The notes under the pieces: generated by a model
The model's database searches: none
Seen by the model: only the letters and a program-made list of their open reading frames with translations
What the model was told of the DNA's origin: nothing
Made by a program: the position numbers and the translations under genes
In this document: piece after piece, positions 46,137 to 54,697 of the stretch
Layout: every line of letters begins with the position of its first letter
Position numbering within the stretch: position 1 is the stretch's first letter
From: Actinomycetospora termitidis
GTDB lineage: Bacteria; Actinomycetota; Actinomycetes; Mycobacteriales; Pseudonocardiaceae
NCBI RefSeq assembly: GCF_030286555.1
Contig: NZ_JASVWF010000001.1
Location: 1,054,001-1,118,000 of the forward strand
Direction of reading: 5' to 3'
Length of the DNA: 64,000 nt

Positions 46137-47657
46137 GTGACCGCATCCGCCCCGTTCCGGCTCACCGACATCGTCCGGGACCATGCCCGGGACCACGGCG
46201 ACCGCGTCGCCCTGACCGCCGGCGAGCAGCGACTGACCTACGCCGAACTCGAGGACCGCTCGGCGCGGGTCGCGGGTGGCCTCCGCGACCTCGGCCTGGC
46301 GGAGGGCGGCCGCGTGGTGTGGATCGGCAAGAACGCCACCCCGTTCTTCGAGCTGCTCTTCGGTGCCGCCTCGATCCGCGCCGCGGTCGCCCCGCTGAAC
46401 CTGCGGCTCACCCCGGCCGAGCTGGTCGACCTCGTCGGCGACGCCGAGGCGGGGCTCGTCGTCCTCGGCCCGGAGTTCGCGGCGCTGCGGGAGAAGCTCG
46501 ACGGCCCGACGGTGCTCGTCGTCGGCCAGGACTACGAGGGCTGGGTCGACGGGCTCACCGGGCGCGTCGAGCCGTCGGCGGACTCGGCCGACGACGACGC
46601 GGTCCTGCAGCTCTACACCTCGGGCACCACCGGGCGGGCGAAGGGCGTGCTGCTCTCGCACGGCAACTTCGCGGCGCTGCTCTCGGTCGGGGGCCACTGG
46701 GGCTTCGACGACGAGTCGGTGGGTCTCGTCGCCATGCCCCTGTTCCACATCGGCGGGTCGGGCTTCGCGCTCGTGTGCCTCTCGTTCGGTGCGCGCGTGG
46801 TGCTCGTCGCGGACATCGTCCCCGACCAGCTGCTCGAGACGATGGCCTCGGAGGGCGTCTCGAACGCCTTCCTGGTGCCGGCCGTGCTCCAGATGCTGTG
46901 CGCGGTGCCGGGTGCCGCCGACCGCGACTGGTCGCGCCTGCGGGCCATGGCCTACGGCGCCTCGCCGATCACCGGCGCGGTGCTGAACAAGGTGCTCGAG
47001 ACCTTCAAGGCGCCGCTGTTCCAGGTCTACGGCGCGACCGAGACCACGGGTGCCATCACCCAGCTCGACCCCGAGGACCACGACCCGGACGGCCCCCGCG
47101 CGCACCTCATGCGCTCGGCCGGGAAGGCGTACCCGTGGGTGGAGCTCACGATCGTCGTCGACGAGGCCGAGGTCGGCCCGAACGAGATCGGCGAGGTCTG
47201 GATCCGCTCCTCGCAGGTGACGGCGGGGTACTGGCAGCGCCCGGAGGAGACCGACAAGGCGCTCACGTCCGACGGGTGGCTACGCACCGGCGATGGCGGC
47301 TACCTCGACGAGGAGGGCTACCTGTTCCTCACCGACCGCATCAAGGACATGATCGTCACCGGCGCGGAGAACGTGTACCCCATCGAGGTGGAGAACGTCG
47401 TCGCGCAGCACCCGGCGGTCGCGGACGTCGCCGTCATCGGGGTGCCCCACGAGAAGTGGGGCGAGGAGGTCAAGGCGGTCGTCGTCGCGAACGAGGGCCA
47501 GACGATCGACCCCGACGAGCTCGTGGCGTGGGTGAAGGAGCGCATCGCCGGGTTCAAGCGCCCGCGCTCGGTCGACGTCGTCGACGCGCTGCCGCGCAAC
47601 GCGACGGGGAAGATCCTCAAGAAGGACCTCCGCGCGCAGTACGGCGAGGGTTCCTGA
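46137..47657 (+). CDS. fatty-acid/acyl-CoA ligase (AMP-forming)
   Basis: ANL-superfamily ligase of 506 residues that activates a carboxylic acid to its CoA ester. The AMP-binding motif is LYTSGTTGRAKGVLLSHGNF near residue 160. VYGATETTGAITQLD, the WLRTGDGGYLDEEGYLFLTD hinge with IKDMIVTGAENVYPIEVENV, and PRNATGKILKKDLR with the catalytic lysine near the end complete the family. GTG 46137 follows AGGAGG. The neighbouring dehydrogenase and racemase suggest a lipid or isoprenoid acid substrate. Confidence 0.94.
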   Translation: MTASAPFRLTDIVRDHARDHGDRVALTAGEQRLTYAELEDRSARVAGGLRDLGLAEGGRVVWIGKNATPFFELLFGAASIRAAVAPLNLRLTPAELVDLVGDAEAGLVVLGPEFAALREKLDGPTVLVVGQDYEGWVDGLTGRVEPSADSADDDAVLQLYTSGTTGRAKGVLLSHGNFAALLSVGGHWGFDDESVGLVAMPLFHIGGSGFALVCLSFGARVVLVADIVPDQLLETMASEGVSNAFLVPAVLQMLCAVPGAADRDWSRLRAMAYGASPITGAVLNKVLETFKAPLFQVYGATETTGAITQLDPEDHDPDGPRAHLMRSAGKAYPWVELTIVVDEAEVGPNEIGEVWIRSSQVTAGYWQRPEETDKALTSDGWLRTGDGGYLDEEGYLFLTDRIKDMIVTGAENVYPIEVENVVAQHPAVADVAVIGVPHEKWGEEVKAVVVANEGQTIDPDELVAWVKERIAGFKRPRSVDVVDALPRNATGKILKKDLRAQYGEGS

Positions 47658-47702
47658 CGACGGGTCCGGCTCCCGGACCGCGGGAGGAGGCAGGATCGGG
47701 GT

Positions 47703-48341
47703 GTGCTGACGCTCTCGTGGGCGAGCTACGGCGCGTTCGTCGCGTTCGCCCTGCTCATCTGCATCTCGCCGGGGCCCGACTTCGCGATCGTCACGAAGAA
47801 CGCGCTGGCCGGTGGTCGCCTGTCGGGCATCTCGACCGCGCTCGGCGTCGGCGTCGGCAGCGCGGTCCAGGGCACGATCGCGGCGTTCGGGCTCGGCGCG
47901 ATCATCGTGGCGTCGCGCCCGGTATTCGAGGTGGTCCGCTGGGCGGGTGTGGCCTACCTCTGCGTGCTCGGGGTGCAGGCCCTCCGCGCCGCGCTCCGTG
48001 CTCGGGGGACGGACGTCGTCGAACAGGTCCCGACGACCGGTCGCGGGGCCCTCACCCGCCTGCTGCAGGGCGTGCTGACCAACCTCACCAACCCGAAGGT
48101 CCTGGTCTTCTACCTGTCGGTGCTCCCGCAGTTCCTCGGCCCGACCGCGACCGTCGTCGACGCGCTGACCCTGGCGAACACGCTGCCCGTGATCGGCACG
48201 GTGTGGCTGCTCGCGATCGTGCTGGCCCTGCACCTCGTGCGGCGGTGGGTGCTGCGCCGCCGCGTCCGGCGGGCGCTCGACGGCGCGACCGGGCTCGCGA
48301 TGCTCGGCCTCGCCGGGAGACTGGCGACCGACGCGCACTGA
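47703..48341 (+). CDS. LysE family amino acid exporter
   Basis: Membrane exporter of the LysE/RhtB family, 212 residues with about six hydrophobic spans. The family start FVAFALLICISPGPDFAIVT with the SPGPD motif lies near residue 10. NALAGGRLSGISTALGVGVG and LLQGVLTNLTNPKVLVFYLS (the conserved NPK) near residue 120 confirm it. The exported compound is unknown. GTG start. It follows the ligase gene by 45 bases in the same direction. Confidence 0.9.
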   Translation: MLTLSWASYGAFVAFALLICISPGPDFAIVTKNALAGGRLSGISTALGVGVGSAVQGTIAAFGLGAIIVASRPVFEVVRWAGVAYLCVLGVQALRAALRARGTDVVEQVPTTGRGALTRLLQGVLTNLTNPKVLVFYLSVLPQFLGPTATVVDALTLANTLPVIGTVWLLAIVLALHLVRRWVLRRRVRRALDGATGLAMLGLAGRLATDAH

Positions 48342-48356
48342 GGCCACGCTGCGGCC

Positions 48357-48959
48357 GTGCGCACCCTCTCCGACACCGTCTGGGCCGCGCTCGGCGTGGC
48401 CGGCGCCCTCGGCGGGATCCGGGTCATGGAGCGACTCCGGCCCGCGGTCGTCGCCGACGACGTCGGGGCGCCGGACGACCAGGCCGGCCTGCGGGAGCTC
48501 CCGAGGGCGTACCTCGTCTCCGCCGGGACGATCCTCGCGAGCCCGGTCGTGGCGTCCGGAGTCCGACTCCCGCGGTGGTCGGGTCCGCTCGGCCTCGTCG
48601 TCGGTCTCGCGGGCGTCGGGCTGCGCGTGTGGGCCATGCGCACGCTGCAGGGCCACTACGCGCACGCCCTGCGGGTCGTCGACGGCCAGCCCGTCGTCCG
48701 CACCGGCCCCTACGCCGTGGTGCGCCATCCCGGCTACCTGGGCGTGCTGCTGCTCTGGGTCGGAGCGGGGATCGCCGCCCGGAACGCCCTGGCGCCGGTG
48801 CTGACGCCGGCGGCGGTCGGCACCGCCTACCGCCACCGCATCGAGGCCGAGGACGCGCTCCTGCGCCGCGACCTCCCGGGCTACGACGAGTACGCGGCCG
48901 GGACGCCGCGCCTCGTCCCACTGGTCGGACGCCGCACCGGGTACAGGACCGGGATGTGA
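48357..48959 (+). CDS. isoprenylcysteine carboxyl methyltransferase (ICMT) family protein
   Basis: A 200-residue membrane protein with two to four hydrophobic spans. The C-terminal half matches the ICMT/phospholipid methyltransferase family: VVRTGPYAVVRHPGYLGVLL near residue 118, then RIEAEDALLRRDLPGYDEYA and TPRLVPLVGR. The RHP and EE.LL...P.Y..Y motifs bind S-adenosylmethionine in family members. The acceptor is unknown. GTG start, 15 bases after lysE. Confidence 0.85.
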   Translation: MRTLSDTVWAALGVAGALGGIRVMERLRPAVVADDVGAPDDQAGLRELPRAYLVSAGTILASPVVASGVRLPRWSGPLGLVVGLAGVGLRVWAMRTLQGHYAHALRVVDGQPVVRTGPYAVVRHPGYLGVLLLWVGAGIAARNALAPVLTPAAVGTAYRHRIEAEDALLRRDLPGYDEYAAGTPRLVPLVGRRTGYRTGM

Positions 48960-48977
48960 CGGCGCTCGCTTCCGTAG

Positions 48978-48993
48978 CATGAAGTACGTTATG
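48978..48993 (+). promoter_or_regulatory. palindromic site upstream of ferredoxin-P450 genes
   Basis: CATGAAGTACGTTATG is an imperfect 16-base palindrome, 42 bases before the ferredoxin start and overlapping a TAGCAT -10-like hexamer. Its right half TACGTTATG matches TACGTTGTG before the divergent TetR/CoA ligase pair. Confidence 0.5.
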
Positions 48994-49034
48994 GTCGCCG
49001 CGGACGTCGTCGTCTCGAACGGAGGTTCCGACCG

Positions 49035-49226
49035 GTGAAGATCGACGTGGACTACGACAAGTGCAGCGGCCTCGGGATGTGCGAGTCGATCGCGCCCGAC
49101 GTCTTCGAGGTCGAGGACGACGGATCCCTGACCCTGCACCTCGTCGAGGTGCCCGAGGGGCGCGAGGACGAGATCCGGCAGGCCTGCGAGGCGTGCCCGA
49201 CCGAGGCGCTCTCGCTGGAGGACTGA
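49035..49226 (+). CDS. ferredoxin, probably 3Fe-4S
   Basis: A 63-residue small ferredoxin that probably delivers electrons to the P450 encoded 2 bases downstream. Cluster residues are in YDKCSGLGMCESIAPDVFEV near residue 8 and EIRQACEACPTEALSLED at the end. A CxxxxxC pattern with a single distal CxxCP is the usual layout of 3Fe-4S P450 partners in actinobacteria. GTG 49035 follows CGGAGG. Confidence 0.92.
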   Translation: MKIDVDYDKCSGLGMCESIAPDVFEVEDDGSLTLHLVEVPEGREDEIRQACEACPTEALSLED

Positions 49227-49228
49227 CG

Positions 49229-50506
49229 ATGACCACCACCGAGCAGGCCCCCGAGAAGCCCGATCACGACCCCCTCGACCTGTCGTCGCTGGACTTCTGG
49301 TCGCGCTCCACCGCCGAGCGCGAGGAGACCTTCGCCGAACTGCGGGCCGAGCGGCCCGTCACGTGGCATCCGCCGGCCGAGGGTGTCCTGGGCCGCCCGG
49401 AGGGCGAGGGCGGCTTCTGGGCGGTCGTGCGACACGAGGACATCGCGTACGTCTCCAAGAACCCGAAGCTCTTCTGCTCCGGCCAGGGCGTGCAGTTCCA
49501 GGACGCGCCGCCGGAGCTGCTCGAGGCCAGCCAGTCGTTCCTCGCGATGGACTCGCCGCGGCACACGCAGCTGCGCAAGATCGTCGGGTCGGCGTTCACG
49601 CCGAAGCAGATCCGCACGCTCGAGAACCGGATCGCGCAGCGGGCGGACATGATCGTCGACGAGCTGCTCGAGCACGGGGACGGCGACTTCGTGCAACTCG
49701 TCTGCCGGCGACTCCCGATGTGGATGATCTACGACATGATGGGCCTGCCGGCCGAGCAGCAGGACGCGCTCGCCGAGGCCGCCGACCTGCTCGTCTCCGC
49801 CAACGACGCCGAGGTGCGCGCCGCGCACGGCGTGGACGACCCGGTGCAGCTCATGGGCCAGGCCCTGATGGCACTGCTGGGGCCCGGCCTCCAGGTCGCC
49901 GAGGAGCGCCGGAAGGACCCGCGCGACGACCTCATGACGAACCTCGTCCAGGCCGAGGTCGACGGACAGTCGCTCACCGACGACGAGATCGGTGCGTTCT
50001 TCGTGCTGCTCTCGGTGGCCGGCAACGACACGACGCGGAACACCATCGCGCACACCGCCGTCGCGCTGACCGAGTTCCGCGACGAGCGTCGTCGGCTCGC
50101 CGCGGACCTCGACGGCCTCCTGCCGACCGCGGTCGAGGAGATGGTGCGCTGGGCCTCGCCGGTGCTGACCTTCCGCCGGACCGCGGTCGAGGACACCGAG
50201 ATCCGCGGGCAGCGGATCGCGGCGGGCGACAAGGTCGTCATGTTCTACGAGTCCGGCAACCGCGACACCGCGGTCTTCACCGACCCGCTGCGGCTCGACG
50301 TCGGGCGGGACCCGAACCCGCACCAGGGCTTCGGCGGCGGTGGCCCGCACTTCTGCATGGGCAACATGCTGGCCCGCACCCAGCTGCGGGAGATCTGGCG
50401 CCGGCTGCTCACAGTGGCCCCGGACTTCGAGGTCGGCGAGCCGGCCCGGCTGACGAGCAACTTCGTCAACGCGGTGAAGTCGCTGCCGATCCGGCTGAAC
50501 CGCTGA
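49229..50506 (+). CDS. cytochrome P450
   Basis: A 425-residue soluble bacterial P450. Oxygen-activation helix motif AGNDTTRNTIAH near residue 267, EEMVRWASPV (ExxR) near residue 310, and the haem ligand loop FGGGGPHFCMGNMLAR near residue 370 with the proximal Cys. The wider sequence recalls the CYP124/125/142 group, which hydroxylates sterol or isoprenoid side chains; that assignment is inference. It is paired with the upstream ferredoxin. Its 3' end overlaps the opposite-strand TetR gene by 41 bases. Confidence 0.95.
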   Translation: MTTTEQAPEKPDHDPLDLSSLDFWSRSTAEREETFAELRAERPVTWHPPAEGVLGRPEGEGGFWAVVRHEDIAYVSKNPKLFCSGQGVQFQDAPPELLEASQSFLAMDSPRHTQLRKIVGSAFTPKQIRTLENRIAQRADMIVDELLEHGDGDFVQLVCRRLPMWMIYDMMGLPAEQQDALAEAADLLVSANDAEVRAAHGVDDPVQLMGQALMALLGPGLQVAEERRKDPRDDLMTNLVQAEVDGQSLTDDEIGAFFVLLSVAGNDTTRNTIAHTAVALTEFRDERRRLAADLDGLLPTAVEEMVRWASPVLTFRRTAVEDTEIRGQRIAAGDKVVMFYESGNRDTAVFTDPLRLDVGRDPNPHQGFGGGGPHFCMGNMLARTQLREIWRRLLTVAPDFEVGEPARLTSNFVNAVKSLPIRLNR

Positions 50507-51053
50507 CCGGTCGCGCCGAGCTGCGCACGAGGACCTCGAACTGGTCGAGCTGGGCCGCGAGGTCGACCGGGGGCCCGGAGTGGTGCAGTTGCTGGTGTCC
50601 GACGAGCAGGCTGAGGCCCACCTCCGCGAGCGTCGCCGTCAGCTCCGCGTCGCCGATCAGCGGGCCGAGGACCTCCCGGAGCACCTCGCGGCGCCCGTCG
50701 TCCACCCGCTGCTGCGCGGCGGCGACCGCCTCGTCGGTCCCCGCCCAGCGCCGGATCGCGGTCTCGGCGGCGTGCGGCACGGTCACCGCGAGCCGCTTGG
50801 TGAGCTGGACGCGCTCGAGCGGATCGGGCTCGCGGCGCACGAGCGCGGCGACCCGGTGCACCTCCTCCTGCGCCCAGTGCTCGAGCAGGGCGGCGACGAA
50901 GCCGTCCCAGCTGCCGAAGTGGTGGTAGAAGCTGCCGCTGGTGACACCGACCTCCCGGCAGAGCCGCCCGATCCGGAGCGCGGGCAGCCCGGGCCCGGCG
51001 AGCAGCGCCATCGCGGCGGCGAAGAAGCGCTCGCGGGAGGCGGTGCGGGCCAC
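50466..51053 (-). CDS. TetR/AcrR family regulator of the P450 / CoA ligase cluster
   Basis: A 195-residue TetR regulator. HTH: RERFFAAAMALLAGPGLPAL, then LCREVGVTSGSFYHHFGSWD near residue 30, with SGSFYHHF typical. The C-terminal ligand domain ends LVGHQQLHHSGPP. GTG 51053. It faces away from the CoA ligase gene, 107 bases apart, and its 3' end overlaps the P450 gene. The shared half-site TACGTT(A/G)TG before both flanking units suggests it controls both. Confidence 0.88.
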   Translation of the reverse strand: MARTASRERFFAAAMALLAGPGLPALRIGRLCREVGVTSGSFYHHFGSWDGFVAALLEHWAQEEVHRVAALVRREPDPLERVQLTKRLAVTVPHAAETAIRRWAGTDEAVAAAQQRVDDGRREVLREVLGPLIGDAELTATLAEVGLSLLVGHQQLHHSGPPVDLAAQLDQFEVLVRSSARPVSGSAGSAATSPR

Positions 51054-51091
51054 GGCCTGTCCTCCTCCGCGCGACGGTCTCGACGCGGACC

Positions 51092-51112
51092 ATAACGCAC
51101 TATACGTTGTGC
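51092..51112. promoter_or_regulatory. palindromic operator candidate between tetR and CoA ligase
   Basis: CATAACGCAC-T-ATACGTTGTG is an imperfect palindrome about 40 bases from both divergent starts. It shares TACGTT(A/G)TG with the site before the ferredoxin gene. Confidence 0.55.
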
Positions 51113-51160
51113 CCGGCCGTAGGCGACGTCGCCGCGGACGACCTTCGGAGGAGGAGCTGC

Positions 51161-52708
51161 GTGTATCCCGGGACCTACGCCGTGTCCGACCCGGAGCGGC
51201 CGGCCGTCGTCGTCGCCGAGACCGGCGAGACCCTCTCCTACGGCGAGCTGGACCGCGAGTCGACCCGCCTCGCCCGCGCCCTGCACGAGCAGGGTCTGCG
51301 TCGCGGTGACGTCGTCGCCATGCTCGCCGACAACACCCCCTGGGCCTTCGTCGTGTACTGGGCCGCGCAGCGCTCGGGTCTCTACATCACGGCGATCAAC
51401 CACCACCTCGCGCCCGACGAGGCGGCCTACATCGTCGGCGACTGCGGTGCCCGGGTGCTGGTGGTCGCGGGGCAGCGGCCCACCCTGCGTGAGCTCGCCG
51501 TCGCCCTCGTCGACCGCACCCCCGGCGTCGAGCACCGGCTCGCGCTCGAGGGGGCGCTCGAGGGCCACGAGGACGGGGCGGCACTGCTCGCCGCCACATC
51601 CGCCGAGCCGCTCGCCGACCAGCCGCGGGGCGCGGACATGCTGTACTCCTCCGGCACGACGGGCCGGCCCAAGGGGATCAAGCCGTCCCTGCCGGAGCGA
51701 CAGGTCGACGAGCCCGGCGACCTCATGCTCGCGGTGTTCGGCCGGCTCTACGGCTTCGACGAGGACACCGTCTACCTCTCCCCGGCGCCGGTCTACCACG
51801 CCGCGCCGCTGCGCTACTGCGGGATGATCCAGTCCACCGGCGGCACCGTCGTGATGATGCGGCGCTTCGACCCGGAGGCCGCCCTCGCGGCGATCGCGCG
51901 GTACCGCGTGACCCACGGTCAGTTCGTCCCGACGATGTTCGTGCGGATGCTCAAGCTGCCGCAGGAGACCCGGGACGCCTACGACGTCTCGAGCATCCGC
52001 GTCGCCGTGCACGCGGCCGCGCCGTGTCCGGTCGACGTCAAGCGGGCGATGATCGACTGGTGGGGCCCGGTGCTGCAGGAGTACTACGCCTCCACCGAGG
52101 CGAACGGTGTCGCCCTGATCGACTCGCCGACCTGGCTGGAGCACCCCGGCTCGGTCGGGCGCGCCGCGCTCGGCACGCTCCACATCTGTGACGACGACGG
52201 CCGCGAGGTGCCCACCGGCGACGTCGGCACGGTCTACTTCGAGCGCGACGAGGTCCCGTTCGCCTACCACAACGACGCGGAGAAGACGCGCGCCGCGTAG
52301 CACCCGGAGCACCCCACCTGGACGACGACGGGCGACCTCGGCCGCGTCGACTCCGAGGGCTTCCTGTACCTCACCGACCGCAAGAGCTTCATGATCATCT
52401 CGGGCGGGGTGAACATCTACCCGCAGGAGATCGAGGACGCCCTCGCGCTGCACCCGCGGGTCCTGGACGTGGCCGTCGTCGGGATCCCGGACGAGGACAT
52501 GGGCGAGTCGGTCCTCGCCGTCGTCACGCCGGAGGGGGAGCCGTCGGACGCGCTGGCCGAGGAACTGCTGGAGCACCTGCGCGGCCGGATCGCGGGCTAC
52601 AAGGTGCCGCGGCGCCTCGTGTTCGACGACGACCTGCCCCGCACGCCCACCGGGAAGCTCGTCAAGCACACGCTGCGCGAGCGCTACGGCGCGGCGGGGG
52701 TCGCGTGA
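51161..52708 (+). pseudogene. acyl-CoA ligase interrupted by an in-frame TAG
   Basis: AMP-dependent acyl-CoA ligase whose frame is intact from GTG 51161 to 52708 except for one TAG at 52298-52300 (codon 380). The first 379 residues have MLYSSGTTGRPKGIKPSLPE and YYASTEANGV. After the stop the same frame runs HPEHPTWTTTGDLGRVDSEG, MIISGGVNIYPQEIEDALAL and PRTPTGKLVKHTLRERYG with the catalytic lysine. Relatives read AAQHPxHPTW here, so TAG replaces an expected CAG (Gln). It may be a recent nonsense mutation, a base-call error or readthrough. The start follows GGAGGAGGAG. Confidence 0.9.
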
Positions 52709-53520
52709 GCGACGACGCCCACCGCGGCGGCTCGGGCACACCGCTCGTCCTGCTGCACGGCGCGTCGGTCTCCTGGCGCTCCTGGGACCCGGTGCTCCCC
52801 GCCCTCGAGCGCGAGCACCGCGTGTTCGCGCCCACGCTGCCCGGCCACCGGGGCGGACCGGCGTGGGACACCGCGCTCGGCCCGTTCACGATCGACCGCC
52901 TCGTCGACGGCGTGTGCGCCCAGCTGGACGCGGAGGGGATCGACACCGCCCACGTCGTCGGGAACTCGCTCGGCGGGTGGGTGGCCCTGGAGCTCGTCCG
53001 CCGCGGCCGCGCCCGCTCGGCGGTCGCGCTCTCCCCGGCCGGGGCCTGGCGCTCCGGCTGGGACCTGCGCCGGTTGCTGTGGACCTTCCGGGTCCTGCGG
53101 GTGGTCGCGCGCCCCGCGTTCGGCCCGGTGCTCGCGGCCCGACCGCGGCTGCGGCGGGCGCTGGTGCGGAAGACCATGGAGCACGGCGAGCGGCTCCCGC
53201 CGGAGCTGGTGCCCGACATGATCGCGGACGTGCGGGGATGCGACGTCCTGCTGCCGCTGCTCGACGCGGCCGTCGCCCACGGCTCCACCCGCGTGCTGCG
53301 CGACCTCCCGTGCCCGGTGCGGATCGCGTGGGCCGAACACGACCGCATGATCCCGTGGCGCTCCTACGGGGCCCCGATGCGCGACGTCGTCCCCGGGGCC
53401 GAGTTCGTGCGGCTGCCGGGCGTCGGCCACGTGCCGATGTGGGACGACCCGCAGCTCGTCGTGGACACGGTCCTCGGGGTCACGCGGGCCGTCGACGCGG
53501 GCGAGCGCGCCCTCGCCTGA
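52705..53520 (+). CDS. alpha/beta hydrolase
   Basis: A 271-residue alpha/beta-hydrolase. The oxyanion strand is PLVLLHGASVSWRSWDPVLP, the nucleophile elbow VVGNSLGGWVALELV near residue 92, the acid in RIAWAEHDRMIPW near residue 215 and the histidine in PGVGHVPMWDDP near residue 242. The GTG overlaps the stop of the interrupted CoA ligase by 4 bases, so the two are one operon. It may hydrolyse an ester or lactone in the same pathway; this is inference. Confidence 0.85.
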   Translation: MSDDAHRGGSGTPLVLLHGASVSWRSWDPVLPALEREHRVFAPTLPGHRGGPAWDTALGPFTIDRLVDGVCAQLDAEGIDTAHVVGNSLGGWVALELVRRGRARSAVALSPAGAWRSGWDLRRLLWTFRVLRVVARPAFGPVLAARPRLRRALVRKTMEHGERLPPELVPDMIADVRGCDVLLPLLDAAVAHGSTRVLRDLPCPVRIAWAEHDRMIPWRSYGAPMRDVVPGAEFVRLPGVGHVPMWDDPQLVVDTVLGVTRAVDAGERALA

Positions 53521-53527
53521 GCGGGGA

Positions 53528-54364
53528 TCAGCCCGCGAGGGCGGTCTGGCGCACCACCATCGCCGCCAGCTCGTCCGGGGCCTCGTCGGGAATCCAGTGC
53601 GACACCCCGGACAGCACCTCGAGGCGGTAGGGCGCCGTCACGAAGCGGGGGTTGTTCTCGACGGCGGCCCGGGTGATGAAGTCGTCTCCGTCGCTCCACA
53701 CCTGCAGCGCGGGGCGCTGCACCGGCCGCGCGGTGTAGCCCGGCGAGGCCAGCGGCAGCGCCCGGTACCAGTTGAGGGGGCCGGTGATGTGCGCGGCGAG
53801 CGCCGCGGCGTCCCGGGCGGCATTGCCGGGCGTCGCGCCGGTCCGGCGCAGCATCGCGGCGAAGCGCCCCTCGTCGCCCAGCAGCAGCTCCGGCAGACGC
53901 GGCAGCTGGAACGCGCCCATGTACCAGGAGTGCGGCAGCTGCGGGCCGGCGTACATCGCCCGGAGGAACGCGGCCGGGTGCGGCACCGAGACACCGGTGA
54001 CGGTGCGCACGAGCTCCGGCCGGTGCGCCGCCAGGGCCCACGCGACCACCGCCCCCCAGTCGTGCCCGACCACGTGGACCGATCCGGCACCGGACGATTC
54101 CACGAGCGCCGCGGCGTCGTCCACCAGGTTCTCGACCCGGTAGGCGCGGCGACCGCTCGGCCGGGCCCCCGGCGAGTAGCCCCGCTGGTCCGGGGCGAGG
54201 GTGCGCAGGCCGGCGTCGTGCAGGCGGGTGGCGACCGGGTCCCAGGAGACGGACGTCTGCGGGAAGCCGTGCAGCAGGAGCACCGTCTCGTCGGCGTCCT
54301 CCGGGCCGGCGTCGGTGACGTCGAACCGCAGCGATCCGTGCGTGAAGGCCGTGAGCCGGGGCAT
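53528..54364 (-). CDS. alpha/beta hydrolase, epoxide hydrolase-like
   Basis: A 278-residue alpha/beta-hydrolase with Asp as nucleophile in VHVVGHDWGAVVAWALAAHR near residue 97, which marks epoxide hydrolases and haloalkane dehalogenases. LLLHGFPQTSVSWDPVATRL supplies the HGFP motif and LAPDQRGYSPGARP follows. The late acid is in WSDGDDFITR and the base in GVSHWIPDE. A lid tyrosine (WYMGAFQLPRLP) fits an epoxide hydrolase. Convergent with the preceding hydrolase, 8 bases apart. Confidence 0.87.
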   Translation of the reverse strand: MPRLTAFTHGSLRFDVTDAGPEDADETVLLLHGFPQTSVSWDPVATRLHDAGLRTLAPDQRGYSPGARPSGRRAYRVENLVDDAAALVESSGAGSVHVVGHDWGAVVAWALAAHRPELVRTVTGVSVPHPAAFLRAMYAGPQLPHSWYMGAFQLPRLPELLLGDEGRFAAMLRRTGATPGNAARDAAALAAHITGPLNWYRALPLASPGYTARPVQRPALQVWSDGDDFITRAAVENNPRFVTAPYRLEVLSGVSHWIPDEAPDELAAMVVRQTALAG

Positions 54365-54529
54365 GGTCGGTCATCCTGCCGCAGGCCGGAGACGCAGCGC
54401 AGCGCAGCTCGACCCGCCAGAACGGTTCCGCGACACGTCCCCGAACGCACCCGTCCGACGGCGGCGTCACGTTACGGTCGCCCCGCGCGTCACCCGGGCG
54501 GGGTGCGCGACGACCGGCGGAAGGACCCG

Positions 54530-54697
54530 ATGAACCCGCGAGTGCGACTCCTGATCATCCTGATCGTCGTCGCGGTCATCCTGTACTTCGTCATCGCCCA
54601 GCCGGACAACGCGGCGGCCCTGGTCCGGACGATCCTCGCCGCGATCGGCGACGCGATCAACCAGATCATCCGCTTCTTCCGGGGCCTGACGGCCTAG
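54530..54697 (+). CDS. small single-span membrane protein
   Basis: A 55-residue protein with a basic start (MNPRVR), one hydrophobic span (LLIILIVVAVILYFVIA), and an amphipathic tail (TILAAIGDAINQIIRFFRG). Many actinobacteria carry a protein of this type next to cinA; its role is unknown. ATG 54530 has GGCGGAAGGA upstream. It overlaps the stop of cinA by 4 bases, convergently (CTAG). Confidence 0.65.
   Translation: MNPRVRLLIILIVVAVILYFVIAQPDNAAALVRTILAAIGDAINQIIRFFRGLTA

Noticed and set aside
52391-52708. Independent gene starting at the ATG after the TAG
   Set aside because: It is the C-terminal domain of the interrupted ligase in the same frame, and no good ribosome site precedes the ATG at 52391.
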